From: an uncultured Lachnospiraceae bacterium
GTDB taxonomy: Bacteria > Bacillota > Clostridia > Lachnospirales > Lachnospiraceae
Length of the DNA stretch: 64,000 nt
Direction: 5' to 3'
NCBI GenBank assembly: GCA_934293575.1
Contig: CAKQYU010000003.1
Coordinates: forward strand, 1-64,000
A model generated the notes under the pieces. That model saw nothing but the letters and a program-made list of their open reading frames with translations. It did not search any database and was not told where the DNA came from. The position numbers and the translations under genes are program-made. Shown here piece after piece: positions 41,693-50,007 of the stretch. The first letter of the stretch is position 1; each line of letters starts with the position of its first letter.

Positions 41693-43036
41693 CTATAAGA
41701 AAATATATTTTAAAATAAATAATACGGCAAGAATATACATTAATGGTTTTACATCTTTTGCCTTACCTGTAAATACATGTAATAATACATAAGAAATTAC
41801 ACCAACAGCAATACCGTCTGAAATGCTGTAAAGAATTGGCATAGCAAGTAATGCAAGGTATGCCGGAATTGCTTCAATTGCATTATCAAAACGGATATCC
41901 TTAACAGCTGTAATCATCAAAAATCCTACAAAGATTAATGCAGGAGATGTTGCAAATCCAGGAATTGCAATAAATACAGGGCTTAATACGATAGCAACAA
42001 GGAATAACAAACCGGTTACAACCGATGCAAGACCTGTTCTTGCGCCCTCAGATACACCGGATGAACTTTCTACAAATGTAGTTGTTGTAGAAGTACCAAG
42101 TACGGCACCGACAGAAGTTGCAATTGCATCTGCTAACAATGCCTGCTTAATTCTAGGTAATTTTCCTTCTTCATCCAACATTTTTGCCTTATCGGCACAT
42201 CCGATTAAAGTTCCCAATGTATCAAAAATATCAACAAATAAGAATGAAAACATGATTACAATAAAGTCAAGAATCCTGAAGTTTGCTACCGCGTCCTTTG
42301 TAAAGCAACGTCCAAAGGTTTCACCGATTGCTCCGATATTAAAGTCACTCCATACCGGCAATACAGAAGCACCTTCATACAAACCGGTCAACTGTGCAAT
42401 AATACCCAATACCCATGTAACAATAATACCGATTAAAATAGAGCCCTTTACATTCTTAACATATAATACGGAAATTACAATCAAACCAATCAATGCTAAT
42501 AATGCACAAATTCCTACTTCTTTGAAGTTCTCACCAAAATTTACCAATGTAACCAATGTACTGTCACTATTTACAACAATAGAACCATTCTGAAGTCCGA
42601 TAAACGCCACAAACAGACCGATACCTACGGATACACCCTTCTTTAACTGTAATGGAATTGCATCAAAAATAGCTTCTCTGACATTTGTAAGTGATAATAC
42701 AAGGAAAATCAATCCTTCTACAAATACAGCCAACAATGCCAGCTGCCATGAATAACCCATGGAACCACATACAGTATATGCAAAATAAGCATTCAATCCA
42801 AGTCCCGGTGCCAATGCAAACGGATAATTTGCAATTAACGCCATACATAAAGTACCAACAAATGCTGCCAATGCAGTTGCAATTAAAATTGCCTGCGGAT
42901 CCATTCCGGAAGCCGATAAAATAGCCGGATTAACAGCTAAAATATAAGCCATGGCCATAAATGTGGTAAGACCACCAATAACCTCTGTCTTCACATCGGT
43001 TCCGTTTTCTTTTAGTTTGAACATTTTTTCTAACAT
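41693..43036 (-). CDS. NCS2-family purine permease (AzgA/PbuG-like)
   Basis: A 447-residue protein with about 12-14 membrane helices. EVIGGLTTFMAMAYILAVNP at the N-terminus, LGLNAYFAYTVCGSMGYSWQ and GTSTTTTFVESSSGVSEGAR are the marks of the AzgA/PbuG branch, which imports adenine, guanine or hypoxanthine. No purine riboswitch fits upstream, since the DMT gene ends 21 bases away. It is probably co-transcribed with that gene. Confidence 0.9.
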   Translation of the reverse strand: MLEKMFKLKENGTDVKTEVIGGLTTFMAMAYILAVNPAILSASGMDPQAILIATALAAFVGTLCMALIANYPFALAPGLGLNAYFAYTVCGSMGYSWQLALLAVFVEGLIFLVLSLTNVREAIFDAIPLQLKKGVSVGIGLFVAFIGLQNGSIVVNSDSTLVTLVNFGENFKEVGICALLALIGLIVISVLYVKNVKGSILIGIIVTWVLGIIAQLTGLYEGASVLPVWSDFNIGAIGETFGRCFTKDAVANFRILDFIVIMFSFLFVDIFDTLGTLIGCADKAKMLDEEGKLPRIKQALLADAIATSVGAVLGTSTTTTFVESSSGVSEGARTGLASVVTGLLFLVAIVLSPVFIAIPGFATSPALIFVGFLMITAVKDIRFDNAIEAIPAYLALLAMPILYSISDGIAVGVISYVLLHVFTGKAKDVKPLMYILAVLFILKYIFL

Positions 43037-43057
43037 TCTCTTTCCCTCTTTCGTTTA

Positions 43058-43930
43058 TTATTTATCAGGTAAACGCCTGATACGATACCATTTCAATACT
43101 GCAATCCCAATAATGATAATATATCCAATAATGCTATATACATCCGGCAGCTGTCCCAAAAAACAGAAACCAAAGATTGCAGAAAATATCACGATGGAAA
43201 AATCAAAAACCGATATTTCCTTCGCCGGTGCGTATGAATACGCCTTTGTTATAAAAATCTGACCGGATGCCGCTGCAAAACCTGTCAGACACAAAAATCC
43301 CCATTGTTGCCATGACATGGAAGTAAAATGGAATATCAGGTAAGGCGTTAGCATTAGTGTCGTAAATCCCGAAAAGAAACTGACAATAATCATACTGTTT
43401 TCTCCCCTTATTCCCAATTTACGGACATAGGTATAAGCCAAACCCGCTCCAAGACCTCCGAGTACACCAATCAAAGCCGGTAATACATCCAAATGAAAAG
43501 ATGGTTTCACAATAAATAATGCACCAAAAAATGCAACCACTACTGTAAACCAGTCAAATGCATTTGCCACTTCTTTTAATACAAATGCTGAAAAAATAAT
43601 TGCAAAAAACGGAGATAGTTTATTCAGAATCGATGCATCTGAAATTGCCAGATGATCCACCGCATAAAAATTACAAATCATTCCCAATCCTCCGGCAATG
43701 GAACGTGCCAGCAGATATTTGGTATTTCCTTTCCCGATTTGAAACGGTGTTTTACTCCGAACCAGCGTAATCAAAGCAATTACCAAGGCAAAAAAATTAC
43801 GAAAAAAACATTTTTGCATGGTGGGAACATTACCGGTTAATCGGATAAATAAATTCATCAATGCAAAACTGAATGCAGATATGATAATACATCCAATTCC
43901 TAATTTATAGTCTGCCTTTTTTTCTTCCAT
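43058..43930 (-). CDS. EamA/DMT-family transporter
   Basis: A 290-residue transporter with ten helices in two EamA repeats (IGCIIISAFSFALMNLFIRL; PALIGVLGGLGAGLAYTYVR). ITKAYSYAPAKEISVFDFS is typical of members related to nucleoside or S-adenosylmethionine carriers, though no substrate is fixed. The start at 43930 follows GAAGG; an ATG at 43954 lacks a site. It is unrelated in detail to the DMT protein at 22542. Confidence 0.87.
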   Translation of the reverse strand: MEEKKADYKLGIGCIIISAFSFALMNLFIRLTGNVPTMQKCFFRNFFALVIALITLVRSKTPFQIGKGNTKYLLARSIAGGLGMICNFYAVDHLAISDASILNKLSPFFAIIFSAFVLKEVANAFDWFTVVVAFFGALFIVKPSFHLDVLPALIGVLGGLGAGLAYTYVRKLGIRGENSMIIVSFFSGFTTLMLTPYLIFHFTSMSWQQWGFLCLTGFAAASGQIFITKAYSYAPAKEISVFDFSIVIFSAIFGFCFLGQLPDVYSIIGYIIIIGIAVLKWYRIRRLPDK

Positions 43931-44000
43931 GCTAATGCCTTCTTTCCTGTTCATAACAACCTGGCTATTATAATGAATTCAAAAGCACCTGTCAATTACG

Positions 44001-44033
44001 TAAAAACGGGAAACCGAAAAACGATTTCCCGTT
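44001..44033 (-). terminator. Terminator of pckA
   Basis: AACGGGAAA/TTTCCCGTT stem (44005-44013 and 44025-44033) followed on the minus strand by five T residues. Confidence 0.85.
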
Positions 44034-44062
44034 CTGAAATAAGCTTTATTCTTATTCGAATA

Positions 44063-45676
44063 TTAAAGCTGAGGACCTGCTGAAACAAGTGCCTTACCTG
44101 CTTCGTTTGTTTCATACTTCTTGAAGTTCTTAACAAATCTTTCTGCTAAGTCTTTTGCCTTTGTCTCCCACTCAGAAACATCAGCATAAGTATCACGAGG
44201 ATCTAAGATTGCAGGATCTACACCAGGAAGCTCTGTTGGTACCTCAAAATCAAACATAGGAATCTTCTTTGTTGGAGCTTCATTAATTGCACCTGAAAGA
44301 ATTGCATCAATGATTCCACGAGTATCCTTGATTGTGATACGTTTACCTGTACCATTCCATCCTGTATTAACAAGGTATGCCTTAGCACCGCTCTTTTCCA
44401 TCTTCTTAACAAGCTCTTCACCATACTTTGTAGGATGTAACTCTAAGAATGCCTGACCGAAACATGCTGAAAATGTAGGTGTTGGCTCAGTAATTCCACG
44501 CTCTGTACCAGCAAGCTTAGCAGTAAAGCCTGACAGGAAGTAATACTGTGTCTGCTCCGGTGTTAAGATAGAAACAGGTGGAAGTACTCCGAATGCGTCA
44601 GCTGATAAGAAGATAACATTCTTAGCAGCAGGACCTGCAGATACACCGTTAACCTTAGAAACAATGTTTTCAATGTGATCAATTGGATATGATACACGAG
44701 TATTTTCTGTTACACTCTTATCATCAAAGTCAATCTTACCGTCAGCATCTACTGTAACGTTCTCTAATAATGCATCTCTTCTGATTGCATTATAAATATC
44801 CGGCTCAGATTCCTTATCAAGACCGATAACCTTAGCATAGCAACCACCTTCGAAGTTGAATACGCCGTTATCGTCCCAACCATGCTCATCATCACCGATT
44901 AACAATCTCTTAGGATCAGTAGAAAGTGTTGTCTTACCTGTTCCTGAAAGACCAAAGAAGATAGCTGTATTCTTACCTTCCTTATCTGTGTTTGCTGAAC
45001 AGTGCATTGAAGCTATACCCTTAAGTGGTAAGTAGTAGTTCATCATAGAGAACATACCCTTCTTCATCTCTCCACCATACCATGTATTGATAATTACCTG
45101 CTCACGGCTTGTAATATTAAATGCTACACATGTCTCAGAATTAAGACCTAACTCTTTGTAGTTTTCTACTTTCGCCTTAGAAGCGTTGTAAACAACGAAA
45201 TCCGGTTCGAAATCCTTTAATTCTTCCTCTGTTGGCTTAATGAACATGTTAGTAACAAAGTGAGCCTGCCAAGCAACCTCAACGATGAAACGAACTGCCA
45301 TACGAGTATCCTTGTTTGCACCACAGAATGTATCTACAACAAAAAGTCTCTTGTTGCAAAGCTCTTTCTTTGCAAGATCCTTAACCTTTGCCCAAACATC
45401 CTCTGACATACGATGGTTGTCGTTTGGATATTCCGGTGAATCCCACCATACTGTATTCTCTGAATTCTCATCAACTACAATATACTTATCTTTAGGAGAA
45501 CGACCAGTATAAATACCTGTCATAACGTTAACAGTATCTAATTCTGTGTTCTGTCCAACTTCATAACCTTCGTTAGAAGCCTTTGTTTCTTCCTCAAATA
45601 ACATCTCGTATGAAGGATTATGAACGACTTCTGTTGTTCCGGTAATACCATACTTAGTTAAATCGATTTTTGCCAT
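44063..45676 (-). CDS. pckA: Phosphoenolpyruvate carboxykinase (ATP)
   Basis: A 537-residue enzyme converting oxaloacetate and ATP to PEP, CO2 and ADP, or in fermenting gut bacteria the reverse to gain ATP. It carries GIYTGRSPKDKY, YYLPLKGIASMHCSANT, the P-loop GLSGTGKTTLS, LIGDDEHGWDDNGVFNFEGG (metal site) and NTGWNGTGKRI. Full length. Codon use is notably biased, as expected for a highly expressed gene. The promoter at 45752-45779 is followed by a palindrome that may be an operator. Confidence 0.96.
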   Translation of the reverse strand: MAKIDLTKYGITGTTEVVHNPSYEMLFEEETKASNEGYEVGQNTELDTVNVMTGIYTGRSPKDKYIVVDENSENTVWWDSPEYPNDNHRMSEDVWAKVKDLAKKELCNKRLFVVDTFCGANKDTRMAVRFIVEVAWQAHFVTNMFIKPTEEELKDFEPDFVVYNASKAKVENYKELGLNSETCVAFNITSREQVIINTWYGGEMKKGMFSMMNYYLPLKGIASMHCSANTDKEGKNTAIFFGLSGTGKTTLSTDPKRLLIGDDEHGWDDNGVFNFEGGCYAKVIGLDKESEPDIYNAIRRDALLENVTVDADGKIDFDDKSVTENTRVSYPIDHIENIVSKVNGVSAGPAAKNVIFLSADAFGVLPPVSILTPEQTQYYFLSGFTAKLAGTERGITEPTPTFSACFGQAFLELHPTKYGEELVKKMEKSGAKAYLVNTGWNGTGKRITIKDTRGIIDAILSGAINEAPTKKIPMFDFEVPTELPGVDPAILDPRDTYADVSEWETKAKDLAERFVKNFKKYETNEAGKALVSAGPQL

Positions 45677-45732
45677 CTTGCTTTTACCTCTCTTCTTTCT
45701 TTAGTCTATAAGTGAAATCCATACCTTACACA

Positions 45733-45744
45733 TGTGAATTCACA
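45733..45744. promoter_or_regulatory. Palindrome downstream of the pckA promoter
   Basis: TGTGAATTCACA is a perfect 12-base palindrome about eight bases beyond the -10 box, near the expected transcription start. Spacing and sequence are reminiscent of Crp- or Rex-like sites but match neither consensus exactly. Confidence 0.5.
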
Positions 45745-45751
45745 CAAAACA

Positions 45752-45779
45752 ATATTATCAGACTATCAGATTTTGTCAA
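45752..45779 (-). promoter_or_regulatory. Promoter of pckA
   Basis: Minus-strand TTGACA (45774-45779) and TAATAT (45752-45757) with a 16-base spacer. Confidence 0.7.
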
Positions 45780-45819
45780 TATTCTACATCACAAAAACTT
45801 ACATTTTTAAAAGAAAAAT

Positions 45820-46143
45820 TTAAAATACAACCACTAACAACATCTTGTACTGCTCTTTTCCGTAAACAGCATGTGGATGTCTTGCCGGCATAACGATGGA
45901 ATCACCTTCATGTAAAATGTATTTTTCACCATCAATTGTAATTTCTCCTTCTCCGTCTAAACAGGTAACAAACGCATCACCGGTTGATTCATGAGAACTT
46001 ATTTCCTCTCCCTTATCAAATGCAAATAACGTAACACTCAATGCATCATTTTGAGCCAGCGTTTTGCTGACTACCTGTCCAGTCTGGTAAGCAACCTCAT
46101 CCTTTAACTTTAACACCTCTGCTTTGTTTATGTTTTTAATCAT
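45820..46143 (-). CDS. Cupin-domain protein
   Basis: A 107-residue single cupin. The barrel motifs are EEISSHESTGDAFVTCLDGEG (first metal-binding segment, with H and E) and GDSIVMPARHPHAVYG (second segment, H). Such small cupins bind a divalent metal or a small ligand; the reaction is unknown. It is 16 bases downstream of the lipid kinase gene in the direction of transcription, so probably the last gene of that operon. Confidence 0.87.
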   Translation of the reverse strand: MIKNINKAEVLKLKDEVAYQTGQVVSKTLAQNDALSVTLFAFDKGEEISSHESTGDAFVTCLDGEGEITIDGEKYILHEGDSIVMPARHPHAVYGKEQYKMLLVVVF

Positions 46144-46159
46144 AAGTCTACCTCCTTTT

Positions 46160-47119
46160 TTAATTTAATAACTGTAATAATCCCGGCAGACATTCATAAC
46201 TTACCTTTAACACATCCCCACAGTATTCTCCGTCTGCGTGCAATACCATAGGTTTTGAAAATACCATCTCTGCCTTATGTGTATATTGGACATCAAAACC
46301 TTTTATATTTTCATGTTTCCCGGCAACAAGTAACGGCAGGCAAAAGAAAGTTTTCCATTTTGGAATACCGGATGCACTGCTGATTGCAAGATAACCATTC
46401 GTACCGGTTGTTTTGGGTGCCATAGGAACGCCACCACCTTCTGCCCTTAAATTCATTGCAGCCGTAAAAATCAAATCCTTCATATTCCGATCCATTTTCA
46501 GACTGTGTCCGGTATCCGGCATGGTCTTTTCCAATTGCATCTTTACATCCGCAACATGCATGGTAAACAAGGACTGTATTGTCAGTAAGACATATGTGAG
46601 TTTACCCATATGGAAAAAATTCAATATCCTTTTTAACAGGGAAGTTAATGCCTTTTTACATACAACCGCATCCAATCCGACACCGGAACTGATTCCAAAT
46701 ACTCTTGGTTTTTCACAACCTGTATAAATCACCATTCCAAGATCCACATCCTTCACATTTCCCGTTTTGGCGTGCAATGCAATCTGGGTTACATTTGCCA
46801 CCGGATCTTTTTCAATATGCAGTCCTTTTGCAAAATCATTTCCGGAACCTGCCGGAATCACTCCCAATCGGATTTTTCCAAAATCATGAATCCCATTTAA
46901 CACCTCATTAATGGTGCCGTCACCTCCAACCACAACCAGATTTACATTCTCATCCGGTAAATCGCATAATTTCGATGCAATCTTTGTTGCATGCCCCTTA
47001 TACTTTGTTTCATAGGCTTTGTATTCAATCACACTGTCTTTTAGACATTTTTTAACCTTTTTCCATATTTCTGTGCTTTTTCCAGACTTGGCTGTCTGAT
47101 TCACAATAAAATACAACAT
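46160..47119 (-). CDS. Diacylglycerol/lipid kinase family protein
   Basis: A 319-residue kinase of the YegS/DgkB group. NLVVVGGDGTINEVLNGIHD is the nucleotide-binding GGDGT motif and LGVIPAGSGNDFAKGL the second conserved block. The C-terminal beta-sandwich includes FSKPMVLHADGEYCGD. It phosphorylates a lipid such as diacylglycerol at the membrane surface. It directly follows the CobW-like gene with no gap, which implies coupling. Confidence 0.9.
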   Translation of the reverse strand: MLYFIVNQTAKSGKSTEIWKKVKKCLKDSVIEYKAYETKYKGHATKIASKLCDLPDENVNLVVVGGDGTINEVLNGIHDFGKIRLGVIPAGSGNDFAKGLHIEKDPVANVTQIALHAKTGNVKDVDLGMVIYTGCEKPRVFGISSGVGLDAVVCKKALTSLLKRILNFFHMGKLTYVLLTIQSLFTMHVADVKMQLEKTMPDTGHSLKMDRNMKDLIFTAAMNLRAEGGGVPMAPKTTGTNGYLAISSASGIPKWKTFFCLPLLVAGKHENIKGFDVQYTHKAEMVFSKPMVLHADGEYCGDVLKVSYECLPGLLQLLN

Positions 47120-48088
47120 CTATTTTTCCTCATTTTGTTCTAAAAAATACTTCCGTATTACTTTATCGTTCAGATTCTCTCCAATCACTATGATAATTTC
47201 CTGTCCTTTTTCAATCGGCTGTATGGACATGTTCTGATGCGTTGCATTAATTTCTGCATAGGTTCCGTCCGCAACAGGCACAAATCCTTTCACTCGAAAA
47301 ATATTACCACAGTTTTCATCTTTCATCATATCACAGATTTTCGATTCTAACAAATCAGGCGGCATTACTACATGCATATAATATAATGACTGATAATCCA
47401 TATTTTCCGAAAAATCTTTCCGATAATCCGCGGATACATAAGAAGACTGCAAAATCGCATTAAAATCCGTATCATCAAATGTACGAAAATCTTTTGTTAC
47501 GATTGCATTTTGTTTGTCCGTATTTTTCAAAGAAAACCGCCGGTTACACTGCACCTTTTGCAATGCCCGGTTTATATGTTCAATTGTATTTTTTATATCT
47601 GACGGTGTGGCATTCTCTACTTTGCTGAATAACACCTTTCCTGCTTTTGCAACCTGTGAGGCCAGCAAAAACTCGGATTGTTCGGAAAGCTTCTGCTCTA
47701 AATTGGCGTCCACAACAGCAAATATATTTCCAATCTCATACCATCTTGAAAGCGGTTCCTCATACAGGGCATCAAAAAATTCATCGATATCAAAAATTCC
47801 GGATGGTTCCACCAAAATTCTGTCATATCCGCTCATTCCCATTGCAATTAATTTTGTTTTAAACCGACGTCTGTGGCAATCCGCATCACATCCACCGGAA
47901 ACCATTTCCAGGGTACAGTGTTCTCCTTCAATGTCCTGAAGTAACATCATATCTACATTTACCGCACCGTAGTCATTTTCTAAAATCCCGATGTTTTGTC
48001 CCTGCCGGACTAAAAATTTTGCATACCCCTTCATAAATGTTGTCTTACCGGAACCCAAAAATCCGGTTATCAAATCAATTTTAATCAT
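47120..48088 (-). CDS. CobW/G3E-family GTPase
   Basis: A 322-residue P-loop GTPase. LITGFLGSGKTTFMKGYAKF is the Walker A block, EPSGIFDIDEF the Walker B equivalent. The metal-binding CxCC motif of typical COG0523 metallochaperones is replaced by GGCDADCHRRRF, with two cysteines and a histidine. The C-terminal CobW domain follows (YYMHVVMPPDLLESK, RVKGFVPVADG). It probably delivers a metal, identity unknown. It lies between the Dus and lipid-kinase genes on one strand. Confidence 0.82.
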   Translation of the reverse strand: MIKIDLITGFLGSGKTTFMKGYAKFLVRQGQNIGILENDYGAVNVDMMLLQDIEGEHCTLEMVSGGCDADCHRRRFKTKLIAMGMSGYDRILVEPSGIFDIDEFFDALYEEPLSRWYEIGNIFAVVDANLEQKLSEQSEFLLASQVAKAGKVLFSKVENATPSDIKNTIEHINRALQKVQCNRRFSLKNTDKQNAIVTKDFRTFDDTDFNAILQSSYVSADYRKDFSENMDYQSLYYMHVVMPPDLLESKICDMMKDENCGNIFRVKGFVPVADGTYAEINATHQNMSIQPIEKGQEIIIVIGENLNDKVIRKYFLEQNEEK

Positions 48089-48105
48089 AATTTTTGCCTC
48101 CCACG

Positions 48106-49038
48106 TCAGCTTTTTGACATATCAATTGATAACTCTCGAAGAAATGATTCATATTCCGCATATTTTTTACTCTTCATTATCTTTTTTATCACACGCTCTT
48201 TTCCCGGAAACAAATCCTTCCAATAAACCCATAAACCTTTTAAATGATAAATCACATGAATATCCGGCGACATAATTTCCCGATATCCAAAGTATAATTC
48301 ATTATGAAAATTTGCAAACCGCTGCAAATCAAATTCTTCCTGTTCCTTATAATTCAGTAAAAGCTGCGGCTGGTATAACAATCCCCTGCCAAGCATAACT
48401 GCCGTTTCACTTTCATGAGCCTTCAAATCATCCACCGTATAAATATTTCCGTTGTAGATACATGGATTTTTGCTGTGTACCACTCCGTATTTATAAAATT
48501 CAATACGAGGTTTTTCTTTGTAGTAATCATCCCTGATTCTTGGATGAATAATCAATTCCGAAACCGGAAACTGATTATAAATATCAATCAAATCGTAAAA
48601 CTCTTCCGGGTCATATCTTCCAATTCTTGTTTTAATGGATATCCTTATTTTTTCTTTGGAAGCAAAATCATATATTTCATCCAAAAACTTCATTAATGCA
48701 TCGTATTCCGTCAAAAATCCGGAGCCTTTTTTCTTGGAAACAACGGTTCCCGAAGGGCATCCCAGATTCAGGTTCAATTCCTGATATCCCATTTCCAAAA
48801 GCAACCTTGCACATGCAATAAAATGTATCGACCGGTTTGCCAGAATCTGCGGTACCAAATCTATGTTTTTATTATGTTCCGGCAAAACATCTCTTTTTTC
48901 TTTCGGATTCATCGCACAATGGTCAGCCGGAGAAATAAACGGAGAAAAATACTTATCAATGCCTCCGTAATATCGATTATATGCATTCCGGAAAATGTAA
49001 CCGGTAATTCCCTCCATCGGTGCAAAATATATCTTCAT
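48106..49038 (-). CDS. tRNA-dihydrouridine synthase
   Basis: A 310-residue FMN enzyme that reduces uridines in the tRNA D-loop. FAPMEGITGYIFRNAYNRYY is the FMN entry, LNLNLGCPSGTVVSKKKGSG holds the catalytic Cys, and IRISIKTRIG, LIIHPRIRDDYY (catalytic-pocket His and Arg) and YNGNIYTVDD follow. Relatedness within DusA/B/C cannot be fixed by eye. It is 21 bases downstream of the radical SAM gene. Confidence 0.93.
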   Translation of the reverse strand: MKIYFAPMEGITGYIFRNAYNRYYGGIDKYFSPFISPADHCAMNPKEKRDVLPEHNKNIDLVPQILANRSIHFIACARLLLEMGYQELNLNLGCPSGTVVSKKKGSGFLTEYDALMKFLDEIYDFASKEKIRISIKTRIGRYDPEEFYDLIDIYNQFPVSELIIHPRIRDDYYKEKPRIEFYKYGVVHSKNPCIYNGNIYTVDDLKAHESETAVMLGRGLLYQPQLLLNYKEQEEFDLQRFANFHNELYFGYREIMSPDIHVIYHLKGLWVYWKDLFPGKERVIKKIMKSKKYAEYESFLRELSIDMSKS

Positions 49039-49059
49039 AATTTACAGTCCTTTCCTGAC

Positions 49060-49938
49060 TTATCTTCTTGCAATCTCCCTGTTCAATGCATTCAGCACCC
49101 GTTTTTTGTCTCCGCTCCAAAGAGGTGCCATCAAAGTTTTTTTATCTCCATCCCCTGTCATTCGGTGTATCACCATATGTTCCGGTAACAATTTCATACA
49201 ATCTGCAACCAGACTTACATATTCCTCCATTGACAACGTTTCAAATTTACCATCCTGATAATCTTTTGCCAAATCCGTTCCTTTTATCACATGCAGCAAT
49301 TGTAATTTTATTCCATTCACACCACTGTTTGCAACATAAGAAACCGTATCAAGCATCTCCTGTCTGCTTTCACCCGGCAGACCCAAAATTACATGTGTTA
49401 CAATATGAACCCCGATTTTTTTTAAATCCGCCACTGCCTCATCATATACTAAAAGAGGATATCCTCTCCGGATATATTTTTGTGTTTTTTCATGAATTGT
49501 CTGTAATCCAAGTTCAATCCATACCGGTTTTATCCGATTCAATTCCTCTATCAAATCAAGTACATCCTGTGCAAGACAATCCGGTCTTGTTCCAATGGAA
49601 AGGGCTACAATATCCGGATGTGTAATTGCCTCCATAAATTTCTTTCTCAACAAAGAAACCGGCGCATATGTATTGGTAAACGCCTGAAAGTAAGCAATGT
49701 ATTTTCCGTCCTTTATCTTTTGCGACAAACGGAGTTTTCCATTTTCAATCTGCTGCGTTATCGACAGATTTCTATTCTCTGCAAAATCGCCGGAACCCAT
49801 TCCCGAACAGAAAATACACCCTCTGGTATCAATCGTACCATCCCTGTTCGGGCAGGTAAAACCTCCATCAACGGCAATTTTATAAACTTTTTGTCCGAAT
49901 GTATCCTTTAAATACTGATTTAAGGAATAATATGTCAT
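49060..49938 (-). CDS. Radical SAM protein, TIGR01212 (YhcC) family
   Basis: A 292-residue radical SAM enzyme. The cluster motif is GFTCPNRDGTIDTRGCIFC, with three cysteines in the CxnCxxC spacing of this family rather than CxxxCxxC. IALSIGTRPDCLAQDVLDLI and IVTHVILGLPGESRQEMLDT bind SAM. The family is found beside tRNA-modifying genes and its reaction is unresolved. Two adjacent ATGs exist; the second is better spaced from GGAG. Confidence 0.9.
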   Translation of the reverse strand: MTYYSLNQYLKDTFGQKVYKIAVDGGFTCPNRDGTIDTRGCIFCSGMGSGDFAENRNLSITQQIENGKLRLSQKIKDGKYIAYFQAFTNTYAPVSLLRKKFMEAITHPDIVALSIGTRPDCLAQDVLDLIEELNRIKPVWIELGLQTIHEKTQKYIRRGYPLLVYDEAVADLKKIGVHIVTHVILGLPGESRQEMLDTVSYVANSGVNGIKLQLLHVIKGTDLAKDYQDGKFETLSMEEYVSLVADCMKLLPEHMVIHRMTGDGDKKTLMAPLWSGDKKRVLNALNREIARR

Positions 49939-49960
49939 CATTTCTCTCCATCACATCTTA

Positions 49961-49991
49961 AAAAAGAACGCAGATGACTCATCTGCGTTCT
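49961..49991 (-). terminator. Terminator of the orphan carB
   Basis: AGAACGCAGAT/ATCTGCGTTCT perfect 11-base stem with a five-base loop, followed on the minus strand by six T residues. Confidence 0.9.
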
Positions 49992-50007
49992 CTTCTGACC
50001 GAAACTA

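Noticed and set aside
43037..43057. Purine riboswitch before the NCS2 permease
   Set aside because: Only 21 bases separate the permease from the preceding gene, too short for an aptamer, and no conserved loop motifs are present.
49068..49625. 185-codon plus-strand frame opposite the radical SAM gene
   Set aside because: It is antisense to a well-supported gene and lacks any motif or ribosome binding site.
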